DNA of 64,000 bases from Brachypodius melanocephalos (Eukaryota > Chordata > Aves > Passeriformes > Pycnonotidae). Both the position numbers and the translations under genes were made by a program. The stretch covers positions 50,114,293-50,178,292 of the forward strand of contig VZSR01001685.1 of assembly GCA_013398615.1 (NCBI GenBank), in the 5' to 3' direction. Positions 24,080-36,412 of the stretch are shown one piece after another (within the stretch, counting starts at the first letter, position 1; each line of letters opens with the position of its first letter). The notes under the pieces were generated by a model. That model saw nothing but the letters and a program-made list of their open reading frames with translations, was not told where the DNA came from and made no database searches.

Positions 24080-25078
24080 TGTAGCAGGTTGACCCTGTCT
24101 GGGCACCAGGCGCCCACCAAAGCCTCTCTATCAATCCCTTCCACAGCTGGACAGGAGAGAGAAAATAAAATGAAGGGATCATGGGTTGAGATAAGGACCA
24201 GGATAGATCACTCAGCAAATATCATCACTGGCAAAAGAGGCTCAACTTGGGGATATTATTGAATTAATTACTAATAAAATCAGAGAAAAAACACCTTCTC
24301 CCCACCCCTCAGTCCTTCCCAGCCCTATCTCATCCCCCCAGCATGTAGGGTGATGGGGAATGGGGGTTATGGTCAGTTCATTACATGTTTTTCCTGCTCT
24401 TGCTAAGGGAGAGGAGTCATTCCCCTGCTGCATGGTGGGGTCCCTCTCACAGGAGATAGTACTCCAAGAAATACTCCAAAATTAGTCCATTTCACGGGCA
24501 ACAGTCCTCCCCAAACTGCTGCAGCGTGGGTCACTGTTTCACAGGGTCAATCTTTTAAGGAGAGACTGCTACCTGAGCTCTTCTCTCCACAGGGACACAG
24601 GTCCTTGCCAGGACCCTGCTCCAGCACAGGACTCCCATGGGGTCACAGCCTTGTTCAGGCCTCCCCCTGCTCCACTGTGGGGTTCTCCATGGGCTCCAGG
24701 TGGATCTCTGCATCCCCATGGACCCCCATGAGCTGCAGGGACACAGCTGCCTCCCCATGGGCTGCACCAGGGACTGCATCTCCTGCCCCACCTTCCCCAC
24801 TGACCTTGATGTCTGCAGAGATGTTCATCTCACATGTTCCCACTCTGCTCTTCTCTGGCTGTAATTGCAAACTGTGCAATAAATTTTTTTGCTTCTTAAT
24901 CATGTTATCACAAAGGCATTGCTATCATTCCCAATGGGCTCACCCTTGGTCAGTGGCAGATTCATCTTGAAGGCAGTTGGCATCGGATCTGTTGGACATG
25001 AGGGAAACTTCTGAAAGCTTCTCATAGAAGCCACCCTGCTCTTCCCATAAAACCTTGCCACACAAACACAATACGACA
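24080..25078 (-). mobile_element. Complete copy B of the same ERV LTR
   Basis: The element runs from TGTAGCAGG at 24080 to AATACGACA ending at 25078, 999 bp with TG...CA ends. In minus sense it starts TGTCGTATTGTGTTTGTGTGG, as I remember for the avian LTR of this type. The part from about 24430 to 24740 is a set of imperfect units of roughly 35-45 bp built on CTGCTCCAGCGTGGG followed by CCCATGGGG, for example at 24516, 24614 and 24666. The poly(A) signal seen in copy A is mutated here. No 5-bp duplication is visible (flanks GCCCC-like and AAATA). Several apparent frames in 24555-24970 are read out of the tandem units and are not genes. Confidence 0.8.
24430..24740. repeat. Degenerate tandem units inside LTR copy B
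   Basis: Recurrent blocks of the pattern CTGCTCCAGC...GGG...CCCATGGGGTC recur about every 35-45 bp with many substitutions. They are part of the LTR family and not a separate satellite. Confidence 0.6.
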
Positions 25079-26172
25079 AAATAAATAATTCAAAAGATAA
25101 AGAGACATTATCACTGAAGACAGTCGTGTGTGGGTCATGCATCCTGCTATTTAGATGTATTCCTGATCTCACATCCTCATTTTTTAGAGTTTTCTGTTTA
25201 AATGCTCAAAGGTTGATCCATTAGACTGTAAGGTTGGCTGTGCACTATTTCAGATATTCCAAAGGAGTGCTCAGTTCTTAAGAGGTATAAATTTTCATGT
25301 TGTCTCATTGAGGGCCCTCTGATGTGGTCAAAATCACAGCATGGACAGTGATTATAGGATGTTATGAGGCCTTAACATGGGGAATGGGGCTCAGAGAAAA
25401 CTTCAGGGAAGAGTTAAAATATCATGAGCAGCCAAGAAAGCCAAAAGAATGGTGAAAGGGAAGAAGAAAGCTTTCATTGTTTGAAACAACATTCTGGGAC
25501 TGTTTAAAGTTAATTGAAACCTCTCTAACTTTTCTATAAAACCAGATTAGGAATACTGAAATGGAATAATAATCTTTTCTGTTCACTTTTACAGTGATTG
25601 AACTTTTTTTAAGGACTTGAAAAATAGTAGCTAATATTCTGAAGATGTATGTCTTTATTTCTTTTTAAGGAATGCTTATATTTGAACCTCTTAAACACAA
25701 CATAAAGCCTGTTATTTTTCTTTCAAAGTTACACTCTATGCCAGAGCAAATCTTTCAACAAAATAAAAGTTTTCCTTAACTGACCTCTGCTGGAGCTGTT
25801 TTGTTTCTGTCCTAAAAGAGATTCTGGCAAGGACACTGAATGTTCAAGATTTGCTCCATGACTCTTGCTCATTCTGTAGCTCTCTACTGGCTATACATTA
25901 TTTACTGCAGCACAATATGTGCCTTGATGACCCTGAAAAATGGGCAGAGTCTACAAAGCAAAGCAGGATCTCTGCTCAGAGGATTTTACAGTCTTCTGAA
26001 CTACTTTTGGAAGTTGTAGAAAGCAGCAGCGTTCTCACCACTACCACTGTACTGAGTCCAGCAGCTCTTGGGGTAAGGTGTATTTTTGAGAGCTGCTGCA
26101 GTCCCAGAGCATTTTCTCTGAATGATGAGCCACATTCTACAGGAAAACAGCTACTACAGTCTTTGCTACTTT
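25079..26172. other. AT-rich single-copy DNA, nothing recognised
   Basis: No repeat or exon is recognised. The 131-codon plus frame at 25851-26246 runs across the 3' end of the following CR1 and has no similarity to a known protein. Confidence 0.5.
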
Positions 26173-26710
26173 GGGATCACACAGCTGCTGAGGTTGGAAG
26201 TGACCTCTGGAGATTTTCTAGCCCACACCAAATCAGTTTTAGCTAAACCAGGTTGTTCAGGCCTATGCCCAGTTGGGTTTTGGATGTATCCAGGGTCTGA
26301 GACTCCACATCTATGAGCATAACGTTTCAATTCTTAATCATCCTCACACTAAAAATGCTTTTTCTTTCTGTGTGTCAGGTTGTGCCTATTGGCTCTTGTC
26401 CTTTCAGTGGGTACAACTGAGAAGAGCCTGGCTCCCTCTTTATTACAATCCCCACACTCCCCAGTCAGGTACTTGTGCACGTGGATAAGATTCCCTCTGA
26501 GTCTTCTCTTCTCTGGTTCCCTCTGAGCCATCCCTTCTCTTACAACCTCTTCTTATATGTCAGATTCTCCAGTCCCTTAAATACCTTTGTAACCCCTCAC
26601 TGGACTTGCTTCAGGACATACAAAACTCTCTTGTCCTGGGGATCTCAGCGCTGGACACAGCACTCTCAATTTGTGGCGACAGTACTGAGCAGACTGGAAG
26701 GATCCTGCAT
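26173..26710 (-). mobile_element. CR1 LINE 3' fragment
   Basis: The plus strand starts with a decayed CR1 3' terminus (GGATCACACAGCTGCTGAGG) and follows the CR1 3' UTR and ORF2 tail in reverse. The minus frame 26349-26531 keeps the motifs EKRRLRGNLIHVHKYL and GARLFSVVPTERTRAN of the CR1 C-terminal region. Several stops and frameshifts are present. Similarity ends near 26710, just before an A14 run at 26727-26740. Another subfamily than the 13.84-kb copy, to judge by the motif wording. Confidence 0.88.
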
Positions 26711-29261
26711 CCTTAAAACTGTGTCTAAAAAAAAAAAAAAGCTTTACTGAGAGCACAGTGGATGCCACATCCAAGTTTCGAGCTGCCTGGAGGGCTATAC
26801 AACTTCTGTGTCTATGTTGCATTGCATCCTGTGTTGATTTGAGAGCAAAAAAAGACTCATCAGTAAGAATGCCCTGTCTTTGTATGTTGTTTACTCCTGA
26901 TCTAGATTAGTCTTGATGAAGATTGCATGTAATTGAAATTGGATGCCCAGAGACTCTTTGCCCCAGAGAGGTTTCTAAGCATTTTAAGTGCAGCATTGGG
27001 GGGTGCCCTGGTATGAAATGAAGTGAGGAAGGCTATGTGATATGCTTCTTTTGAAACACAGATCTTATGAAAAATTCAAGAGGAAATGCTTTCCTTTTGT
27101 TCACTGCCAGTTCATCTAGTTTGCAGAAAGAGAGATTATTATTTTGGGGTACTTTAATGTGTGGGAGCTTTTAAGTGGATATAGATTTGTTCTGTTTGTT
27201 GTCAAGGTGCCAGAAGTTCTTGAAGCCTGGTAATGCTCTTTCCATGTTTTATTCAGGTTGTCATCAGTAATGAAATATAATTTAATTTTACTTTCCTATT
27301 ATGTTTTTCACTTCTCACTATCAAAAAAGAAAGTGTGCAGAATAGCTTTTATCACTGCTTACAAATAAGGGAGCTTTACAAACAAACATGCAAAAATTAA
27401 GGTTTTTGTAGAAAGGCTTTAATTTATTATTTAGCTCTATTTCTCCAGTGATAGTAAAAACATGCTTTTTATGAACATCATAGCACCCTTAATTCTCAAA
27501 GACAATTTAAACATTAAAAATAAATTACAAATCCCAGTAGGTTTCAGCATGTTGACACATTTTAGATTAAGGATGGTAATTTTGATGGTTGCTAACTTTT
27601 AAATAAGTTAGATGGCTAAAAATGATTAGTGAGAGTTAGTTTTCTTTAAAGAAAGAGAAGGGAAAACCCACATTCCTTGAGACTAGACTGATAGCCTTTT
27701 TTCTTCAAGATGTGGTCTCAACACTTTTTCCTTTCCTCTATTGCTGAGTTCAAAGACAAAAATGAAAAAATAAGATGGCAGGCTGCAGTCTAGAGAGGAC
27801 CTGCAACTACCTCTTCTGAGACATCCACAGATGTGGATGTTTGTTTCTGCCCTCCTCGTTCCAGTGGGAGCTGGTCAATCCCTCATTGCCTAGTCAGGAA
27901 TTTAATGTAGCTCTGCTCTTTAATGTAGCCTTTGTGTCAACTCAATGTCTGTCCATGAAGCCAGCTGGCTGGCAAAGGAGAATTGCTGCAGTGGTTCTTT
28001 GTGGTCACAACTGGTAAAATTTGAAACAGGATTTCCTTAAACCAATGGCCTGTCCTACTTACCAGGAGCATTGACTCCCTCCAGCCCCTCACTCCTGTCC
28101 TCAGTGTGGAAGGTCAGCAGTTCCTCCCTTCTCCCCACCCTATCACATGGACTAACTTTGTGTTCTGATTGCTTCTGCAGCATCATCTCCTGCAGCCCTG
28201 GCACCCATTTCCTAACAAAACTCATCATCCTTCTCAATCACCCTCATTCATTTCCCCCTTATCTTCCTCATCACCCACCCATATCTCCTCTTCTGCTCCC
28301 AGAACTGCACTTGCTTGAAACAGATCTTAAAGAGAAGCAGCCCTTTGGCCATCAGGTACATTTTCTGTCTTTTTACAGATTTTTATTTAAATCCTATTTC
28401 TTTTGCATTCCTTCATTAGGTTGCTGTCAAACCTCTGTGCATTTTTGCCTCAAGATAATAGACTACATATGCATAATACATAGTTTGGATGTCAATAGAT
28501 TTTATTACAGTTTAGGATAGTGGTTCTGCTTAATTTCATGCTATCCACAAACTAGGTGGCAAATTGTTGTCTCTGACAGGAAGGTTAGACTACAGGCTAA
28601 ATTTTATCCTGAGTTACATTCAAGCATTTTTTTCTATCAGAGTTATAATTTGGTCCATAACACATTTGGAATTGAAACAGAAAAATTCTGGTCTCCTTAT
28701 CAGACCTGACATACAATCCTGTAACATTACAGATGCACCTCTCTGATATAAAGGAAGTGAAAAATCCGTAGTTCATGGTAAATTTTTGTGGTTAATAGTA
28801 TCTGATAAAATACAAGTGAATGAACAGCACCTTGAGGGAAGGTTGGATGGGTGAGGCAGACAAGGCATCCAGGGAAGTGTTGTTACATTCCTAGCAGAAG
28901 GGTAAAAGCAAAGACAAATGTAGGTCACTGGAAAAGACAGAAGCCACAGTAAAATACTGAGAAAATTCCAGAAGAAGCAAGACAAAGTGACTGTAACTGT
29001 GCTTAATCCTCATCACATCTCAGGACTTACTCAAAGCAGACGTAAAAGCCAGAAGTCAGCAAAGCTACATCAGTCCTTTCCCCCTCTTTCAGTAGGGCAT
29101 GAGAAACAAAGCAGTCATTTTGCAAACTCACCTCTTTATGTCTACAAGGTCTCAAATTTCTGAAACAAACCCCCACTTTGGAATTTCACCAACAATTGTT
29201 TCCTGTCCACTGAAGAACAAACCCAAGAAAGACACTGGTCTGGCCTTCCTGTGCAAATAGA
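26711..29261. other. AT-rich single-copy DNA, nothing recognised
   Basis: No repeat, RNA gene or exon was recognised. The 149-codon plus frame at 28071-28520 is pyrimidine-rich (runs of Ser, Leu, Pro, Phe) and looks like a composition artefact. Confidence 0.5.
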
Positions 29262-29391
29262 AAGCGTTCAAGAAACAACTGGATGTAGCACTTGGTGCCA
29301 TGGTTTAGCTGGTGTGGTGTTTGTCAAAGGTTGGATTTGATGGTCTTGGAGGATTTTCCACCCTCAGTGATTCCATGGTCCTGTGATTCCA
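29262..29391 (+). mobile_element. Short CR1 LINE 3' terminus
   Basis: About 130 bp reading GTTCAAGAAACAACTGGATG, then GCACTTGGTGCCATGGTTTAG, then GGTTGGATTTGATGGTCTTGG, and ending TCCTGTGATTCC, which is the last part of a plus-strand CR1 including its 3' UTR. It belongs to a CR1 subfamily whose 3' end differs from the other copies here. It contains no useful coding sequence because only the extreme 3' end was inserted. Confidence 0.85.
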
Positions 29392-32102
29392 CAAAATGCC
29401 CTGCACACCACTACAGAAGGATGGCAAAGCACTCACCTGACTTCCCATGTCCTGACTGTTGTTTCTTGAACCCCAGAGTTCAGCAATAACAGGCTCTCCC
29501 ATGCAAAGAGGGTGATAGCACAGCTTGTGTGTACCCTAGTTCAAGACCAGGCTCCAGTTTACTGCAGTCAGCCAGCCACCCTTTCCCTTTCACATGTTTG
29601 TAATCTGGATACAAGGCAGCTGTGCTTTTGGCATGTGGAATAAAGCATTAGGACCCCACACAAAATTAGAATATTCTGAAAAATAAATTAAAATCTGGCT
29701 GGCCTCCCGTGTCTCTCTCCCTCCCACATTTCTTCTCTTCCTTCCCAGATTTAGTTTTTTATTAATCTGTCCTATCCTGTCAGATACAGGATCACTGGGG
29801 CATTTTCAGGGTTGATTCATCCAAGCAGAAGAGATCCCCCCCACAAGGATGTATCTTTTCTGTATAGAACTGACTATATGGAAGCAGATAATCGGAAGCA
29901 ATTAATCACACCGAAGGCAAACAAACTTAGACATAAATCATTAAGCTAACAAGAACATGATCTGCTTCTCTACCCCCTTCCATCTCCTCATCTGCCTCCA
30001 CACAGCTTGGAAGAAAGACCTTGGCTTGCAGAGAAAATGTTGCCAGTGCATTTTATGGCTTATAATAATAGCAGGAGGGCTTGCTTTATTTTTTCCTTTG
30101 TATTTTTTTTCCCGTCGTCTGACTATGATGCGAGTATGTCTCTAGATCTTCCATACTGAGACCTCCAACCACATATAAAGAGGGCACAACTCTATTCAAC
30201 CATCATTAAGCATCTTTTTCAGCCATGTACTATTTCACCAGTGTTCTGTCCATTCAGCAAGTTTTCATGCTTGAAATATCCACCCTGACCCTTGAGATGT
30301 GTCCGCTAGTTTGTGTAACAAACTAGTTCTGATAACGTGCTTTTATGACTATTGTCTGCAGCATCTCAGCTCTCATTCACATTCATCGTGCTATACAAGA
30401 GCCTTGCATCTCTGACCTTATTCCCCATGACCTAGTAGCAATACTTTAGATTTAATGGTCTTATTGTTGAGCTGCCCTTGGAGGGATCCTTATGATTTTC
30501 CTACCAAAGTCTCCTTGAGAAAGGTGTCTTATCAGAGCATTTGCACTTCAAAGTGCTCCAGGAGGGCCCGAATCAGCAGCCATCTCACCAAACACAGCTT
30601 CTAGCTGGAAGGGAAGCTGGACTGTGTCCTTCACAAAGGGCAGGTGTTTTAGGAAATTGGAGTGAACTACAAAAAGACAGGTAACAGACCCTGATCTCTG
30701 CTTTGCTACTCCATATTCTTTTAGCAGATATGTCCAGAAAGACGAAATACCCTCCAGTTATCTGGTTGCCAGGTATGTGAACACTTGAAATGGAGAAGTT
30801 ACACAGCTGATTATATTCTTAACATTTGTAATGTGAAATAATTGTGATTGTGATACAGAAAATACCAAGAAAAGACTAACTGAAGAAACCAGCTATCCAA
30901 AACAGAAGTCTTGAAATTTGACTGGTGTAGACTTAAAGAAGGATGTACAAATGGAACATCCAACTACAACATCTCTGTTACAAAAGAATATTCAGCCAAA
31001 GAGGAGACAAGAACTAATCATGTAAATTTTGTCTACACAGATGGCTGTCTAGGCTACTGAATGTTTCAATCCCCTGGATTTAGTCAGAAATATGCAGCTC
31101 TGCCCCACAGGGTGTAATCTGTGAATAAAAGGAAACTTGAATTGTTGCTGCTTATGTTTAACAAAAGAGGAAGGTCTAAACTTCCTTTTCATAACTAGCA
31201 AATATATTAGATATATAAGAAAGCTAGATGACCCAAATCATGACACTCTAGTCCTAAACTCAGGAAACTAAAATATAGCTAATGTGCCAGTGGTAAGAGC
31301 CAAGTCCACCCTTATTTAAAATCCTTTCAGGGAGACTACTTTCACCCACCTTTATACATTGCTATGTATGTACACCTCTGTCTGAACTAGCTCCAAGCAG
31401 TCAATGAGGAGAAATAAGTACCTGGGGGATCTGAATCATCAGGTCTATTTTAGCTCTCTACTTCAGGAGATGAATCACCTCCAGCCTGCTTCTCTCTGGC
31501 TACACAGGAAGTCTGATTGCTTGTTCAGATGCAGATGATTACCTTGTAGATGTTTCTGTTGGAAAAGATGTGCATTACTTTTCAGAACTCTCTGATATAT
31601 TGAATGGTTGTGTGAAGAACTGAACCTATATTTAGTTTTTGAGAGTGAAGAGGATTAACTGAGTAATGACAAGACATGACTGCAATGATTGGTGAAAGAA
31701 AGATTAGTCCGTCCTCAGTTCCTTTGTAGAGCCCAAAATGCAACTAAGGAGTCTCTCCATGACAAGGAGAATTAAGGTCACATACTCTGTCACCTGCCAT
31801 TCCTGGGTGGGAAGGCAAACACAGGGTGAATGAGGGGATGCCATGCACTGTATTCTGCATTTTCACTTCTCCCTACGCCAAAACTGTTGCTGCTTATTGT
31901 GCAGACTTGCCTAGAGACTTGGGGCTGTTGAATTAGCAGAATGAAGCAGTCAGCCTGTTCCTCAGGGTATTTTACAGGTCTCTGTAATGTCACCAGTGTA
32001 ATTCTAGTCTGTGGTGGGGACAAAAAAGGGCTTACAGAAGAGGAAGTTTTTGCTGATAAGATCAGCGTAGTTTAGAATAAAAGGGCTGCTTGGTATATTC
32101 TG

Positions 32103-32178
32103 GCAACAACAGCAACATAAGAAAACCACCAACCCCCACCCCCCCCCAAAAATCAAACCAAAAACAACAACAACAAAA
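32103..32178. repeat. A/C-rich low-complexity tract
   Basis: CAACAACAGCAAC, then a C-rich run (32133-32147), then ACAACAACAACAA. A similar A/C-rich tract follows at 32391-32468, about 290 bp downstream. Simple-sequence expansion is sufficient to explain it. Confidence 0.8.
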
Positions 32179-32390
32179 GCGTGCATTGATTACTACTACT
32201 ATTTTGAAAACAAATTTGGAAGTAAAAAGTGAATCACAGAGAAAAAAAACTTAATTATGTGTGCAAAACCTATTCAGTATTCAAACAATCCTGAACATCA
32301 AAAAGGGCCATCTCTCCATCGTCTGAAGGGAAAAAGAGGGAAAATAACTAATATTAAAAATATTGTGCATGAGCAAGGAAGTCTGTTGTT

Positions 32391-32468
32391 AAAGAAAAAA
32401 AAAAACAAAACAAACAAAAAAAAAACCACCCCACAAAAACAACAAGAAAAAAACCAACCAATCACACC
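32391..32468. repeat. (CAAAA)-like A-rich low-complexity tract
   Basis: Runs of A broken by single C, then ACCACCCCACAAAAACAACAAG. Apparent open frames on both strands across it are composition artefacts. Confidence 0.85.
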
Positions 32469-33441
32469 AAAAGTAATAGTGGTAGTCTGCAAGGAGAGAA
32501 CTAGTAATTTCAAAAGATTCTGAGATGCCTACCAGATAAATACAGCATCATGGCAATTTAGTCACTGTCTGAGCAATATTCCCTCAAATATATTAGACAC
32601 TTTATGGAAGACTAAGAGGAGTGATAATTTGACCCAAGACAGGTGAGAAAAATTGCTATTCTTGGAGAACAGACCTGATCCACAAACCAAAAACTGATAA
32701 AATTCATGGACATGAACTTGCCTACTCTAAAGTGTAGAAGGAGCAATCCAGGGCACAGACATGTGATGCCTTGGCCTGAGGCATTCCAAAATGTCCTCAT
32801 CTGCCAGGCTCTAGGAAGATGTAAGGTAAGAGAAATTAAGGATAACATATACTGCTTCACCTCTTTGGCTTTATCAATAACCTAGACCTAGTGTTCCATT
32901 AATCAGTTATCTGGCTTTTGTTCTAATAAAAGTGTTTCTCTCAAGTGACAACAAAAAATGGAGTGATTAGACTTTTAAGAATGGTTAATATCCAAATCTA
33001 GGTCTCTCTTTCTTCTATTTGCATTGATTTACAAAGAAAAAAAGAGCAGATGTTTCCTGTGGTTACTACTAAGATCCGTAACTGTCTGAGGGGTTTTTCA
33101 TGGAATTAAATATCTTAGTTAAAGAAGCAAGAAGTCACCTTCAGTAAAATAAATATTGTAACAAAATTTTGCAAAGTTGACAAGTATTGGCTGCTGCCCC
33201 TGCCCCCCATGTTATCTGTCTCTGAAGACACACCACAAAGGAAATACAGTCAAAAAGATCAATGACCTTTGAAGAAGAAAGTCTCTGAGAAAAACGTTGT
33301 GTTATTTTCCTGTCAGTAAATTTAACATTCCTTTCGTGAAACACAATTTAGTCAAACTATTAAATGCAACCATAGATCTTACTAATGAAAAACTGCTAAT
33401 TTAGTTTTTCTCCAATTATAGTCTAAGGTTTGGTGTAGAAG

Positions 33442-33458
33442 AAAAAAAAAAAAAAAAA
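33442..33458. repeat. Poly(A) tract, 17 A
   Basis: An uninterrupted run of 17 A. No processed-gene sequence was recognised upstream. Confidence 0.9.
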
Positions 33459-34474
33459 CACTACTAAAACCAGCTTCTGATTTCTCCAGCCTTTCCATTG
33501 TCTGTAGTAGAAAAACAATGAAAAAGTTTTCTTCAGGCAAGGGAACAAGAAAACAATTATCTCCTTCTTCCCTTTTAAAATTCCCTTTTCCCTGTCTACC
33601 TCGCCATCTCCCTTAACAGAGGGATTATTATCAGAAATAATAAAATCTATTCCCTAAGGATAAAGGATGAGTAAACCTTATGGAAGGTGAGATTTTCTGA
33701 ACCATTCATTTGAAAAGTCATTTAGTATTCATAACCCTTTCATTCTAATTTAAATCTGTATGGCTTGAGCCAGTTTTCTCTTGGACCAGTTTTATACCTG
33801 AACAACTCCTCTGGGAAGGCTTCTCCCCTGCATTGCATTTTGCACAGTGAATTATACCTGAAAGAAATGAGTGCTAGATGCTACAGCCCTGCTCTGGGAC
33901 AATTCTTCATGCGCCTTTCAGGCTAGAAGACGATTATCTGCAAGACATAAAGCAGCAGAGATCCTGGGCCCTTTGCCATTTTTGGGGTTACTTCAGGATT
34001 TCAGTAGCAGCAAAACCAAGCAACTTTGTAGGGATGATTCAGATGTACAATAAAAGAATCTCCTATGAAAGAGGAAAGTGTGCATATGAGCTCTACTCCT
34101 TTGTCCTCTTCTCTCACCCTCAGGGCAGCCACACACAGCCAGGAGCAGCCTTGCAGCTGAATAGCTGGGGCAGTCCTGTGTTCTACCCAAGCCAAAGATC
34201 TCCTGCTTTATGGAGATAAAGCCTTTCAGCAGGACATGGTGGTTGGTGATAGTGTCACACTACAGTGGCTGACTGGGTTCTGAAACTACCCTTCTTCAGA
34301 GAACATTCTAATTTTTATCTAATAAGGAATGAAGCATCAAGTTGAAAGGACTTCTTACAGCCCATATAAATGTGAGAAAGCTGCCAAGCCTGTCAGCAAA
34401 AATATCCCAGCTTACTGTTTCCTTGTGTTGAGAGAAAGCTACTGAGAAAAGGATATAATTGCCTCTGAATTCTG

Positions 34475-34520
34475 AAAAAAAAAAAAAAGAAAAAAAAAAG
34501 AAAAAAAAAAAAAAAAGAAA
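34475..34520. repeat. Long A-rich tract with interspersed G
   Basis: Forty-six bases made only of A and G, with G at three or four positions. It may be a decayed poly(A) microsatellite. No retrocopy was recognised upstream. Confidence 0.9.
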
Positions 34521-35469
34521 GCTAAGTGTCCACTGAGTATATATTTTTGGGGGGAAACTATTTCTGAATACAGAGATCTGAAATCAGAGTGGGAATATTC
34601 TAACTGTTGCATGTATCATCCACCCAGGAGTCAGGAATTCATCATGGCCTGTGAGACTGCAAGTTTTGGAAACAACCAGTTCACCATGTGCATGCTCAGA
34701 GGCCTATTAGTCTGGTCACTGGTGGCTTGATGAGCAACACAACATCAGTTCCTCAGCCACTGTAGGCTTGAAAATTTAATGTGTTAATCTTCACAAGCCC
34801 TTTGGATCATAGATAAAAATGATATCCATTACTCAGGGAAGGAGCCTCCAGCAATGAGTCTGAGGGTACCACAGGAATAAAGTGGCCTAAGAAAATGTCA
34901 GCTTTGTGCCTCAGTGTTGTTTCAGAGTTTCTACCCACCCCCCTAAGACAGGCAAGGTGTAACCTGGCCTGTTGGTTGATGGGTTTTCCTCCTGTTTGAT
35001 CAATTCATCCCAAATTCTTCCCCTTCCCTAACAGAAGACCTGATCACTTCTTCCTCCATCTCCTTGGTGCCTTTAGCACTAAGTGGTGAAAATCAGCAAT
35101 GGATTCATGCATGAAATGTCTTTAACCTTCATGGAATTTCTCATTCAATCCAGTGGATTGAGGCTTTTCTGGCCCAAATCTAAATGCAAAATGTCCATAA
35201 TGTCAAATTTCCCAAGCAGCTGAAGAACCCCTGGAGCAATGTCTAATTTTAAAGTAGCCAAGACAGTTTATTTGGATTCTATTTGTCATGTAAGCACAAT
35301 GGGGAATGTTTCAGAGCCAGATTCCAAGTGTTTAGTAAAGGAAAAATATTCCAGACTCAACAGGAAATATACTTGCCTGACAAATTCTAGGATATTCATT
35401 CCTGACAACGTGTGAGATAGATGAGAACCTAAATCTTATAATTTTTTCCCTTGTAATTTTAGCTGCTTA

Positions 35470-35690
35470 AGCATACTTATTCACACTTTCTCCTGCTGGA
35501 CTGCACTTAACCCAATTAAAAACATGGAATGGAAGAAATTTTGACCTTGTCTTCATTCACGTATTGACAATGTAATACCTCGTTACATTAAAAAACACCA
35601 TCTGCAAGTTTTACACAGCGTAATATTAGAAATTGTGTTTATGAGCACTTTGCTTCAATGTGGATTTAGCCCGAGTGAAGTGTGACTTGC
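35470..35690. promoter_or_regulatory. Candidate conserved non-coding element
   Basis: AT-rich, non-repetitive sequence with retained CpGs (CACGTATT, CTCGTTACATT, ACAGCGTAATATT, GCCCGAGTG) and homeodomain-like cores (CCCAATTAAAA). The texture resembles conserved enhancers. There is no alignment evidence. Confidence 0.25.
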
Positions 35691-36412
35691 TTGCCTCCTG
35701 CACAGTCTTTAACCCTCCCATAGCCTTGTGCTGAGGCAGAGGCACAGAAAATCTGAACCCCACAATCAACAAGGAAAACCATTACAGGAGGTACCTTGAT
35801 AAACAGCCAAGACATTTGTCAAACCTGGTGTTTTTAATTGCCTAAAACAAGGAAATGGAAGTGGAAATACATCTCACAAAGGAGAATTATCACAGTGAAA
35901 ACTTCCAGGAGATGAAGCAGCACTTCCAAGAAGCATTTTGACAGTTCTGCTAGAAAGAAACTGCAGGACAGAAGTGTAAGGTTGCCATTTTGGCCAGAAG
36001 TTGCTGATAAGATTGAACACCCTTGTTCTTTGGAGGGCTGTTCATACCAGCAGGAAGGCCCAAACCAGCTGAGATGTTGTGTGAAGCTGGTCAGTTGGCA
36101 GCCTCACAGAGAAGGCTGGCTAAAAAGCAAGAACAAAATTTTGTGAAAATGATCAGCTTTTGACATTTCTCTTTCTTGCTCTAGAGAAGGCTTCCCAGAC
36201 ATTATTGGTAAAAATATACACCAAGAGAATTACCATAGCTGGTACCCAGACCTGGAGGGGACTAACAGGGTTAAATGGCCCTGACAGGTGGTTTTAAGAA
36301 TCCACGGCAAGAATAGTGGTTTAAATGCCTTCTCTGACTGACTTGGATTTGATCTCCCAGATGAAATCTCATCTCCAAGCTTTGTTGTCTGGGAGCCAAG
36401 CAGGCAGTGTCC

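Larger units (their letters stand above)
29392..36412. other. AT-rich single-copy DNA with A-rich tracts
   Basis: No exon, RNA gene or transposon was recognised. Low-complexity tracts within it are listed separately. The segment 35470-35690 retains CpG sites in AT-rich context and may be constrained, and is also listed. Confidence 0.5.

Noticed and set aside
24555..24970. Overlapping frames on both strands with repeated Met, Gly and Trp patterns
   Set aside because: They are translations of the degenerate tandem units of LTR copy B.
28071..28520. 149-codon open frame on plus with hydrophobic stretches
   Set aside because: Pyrimidine-rich DNA gives Ser, Leu, Pro and Phe runs that mimic membrane segments; no family match.
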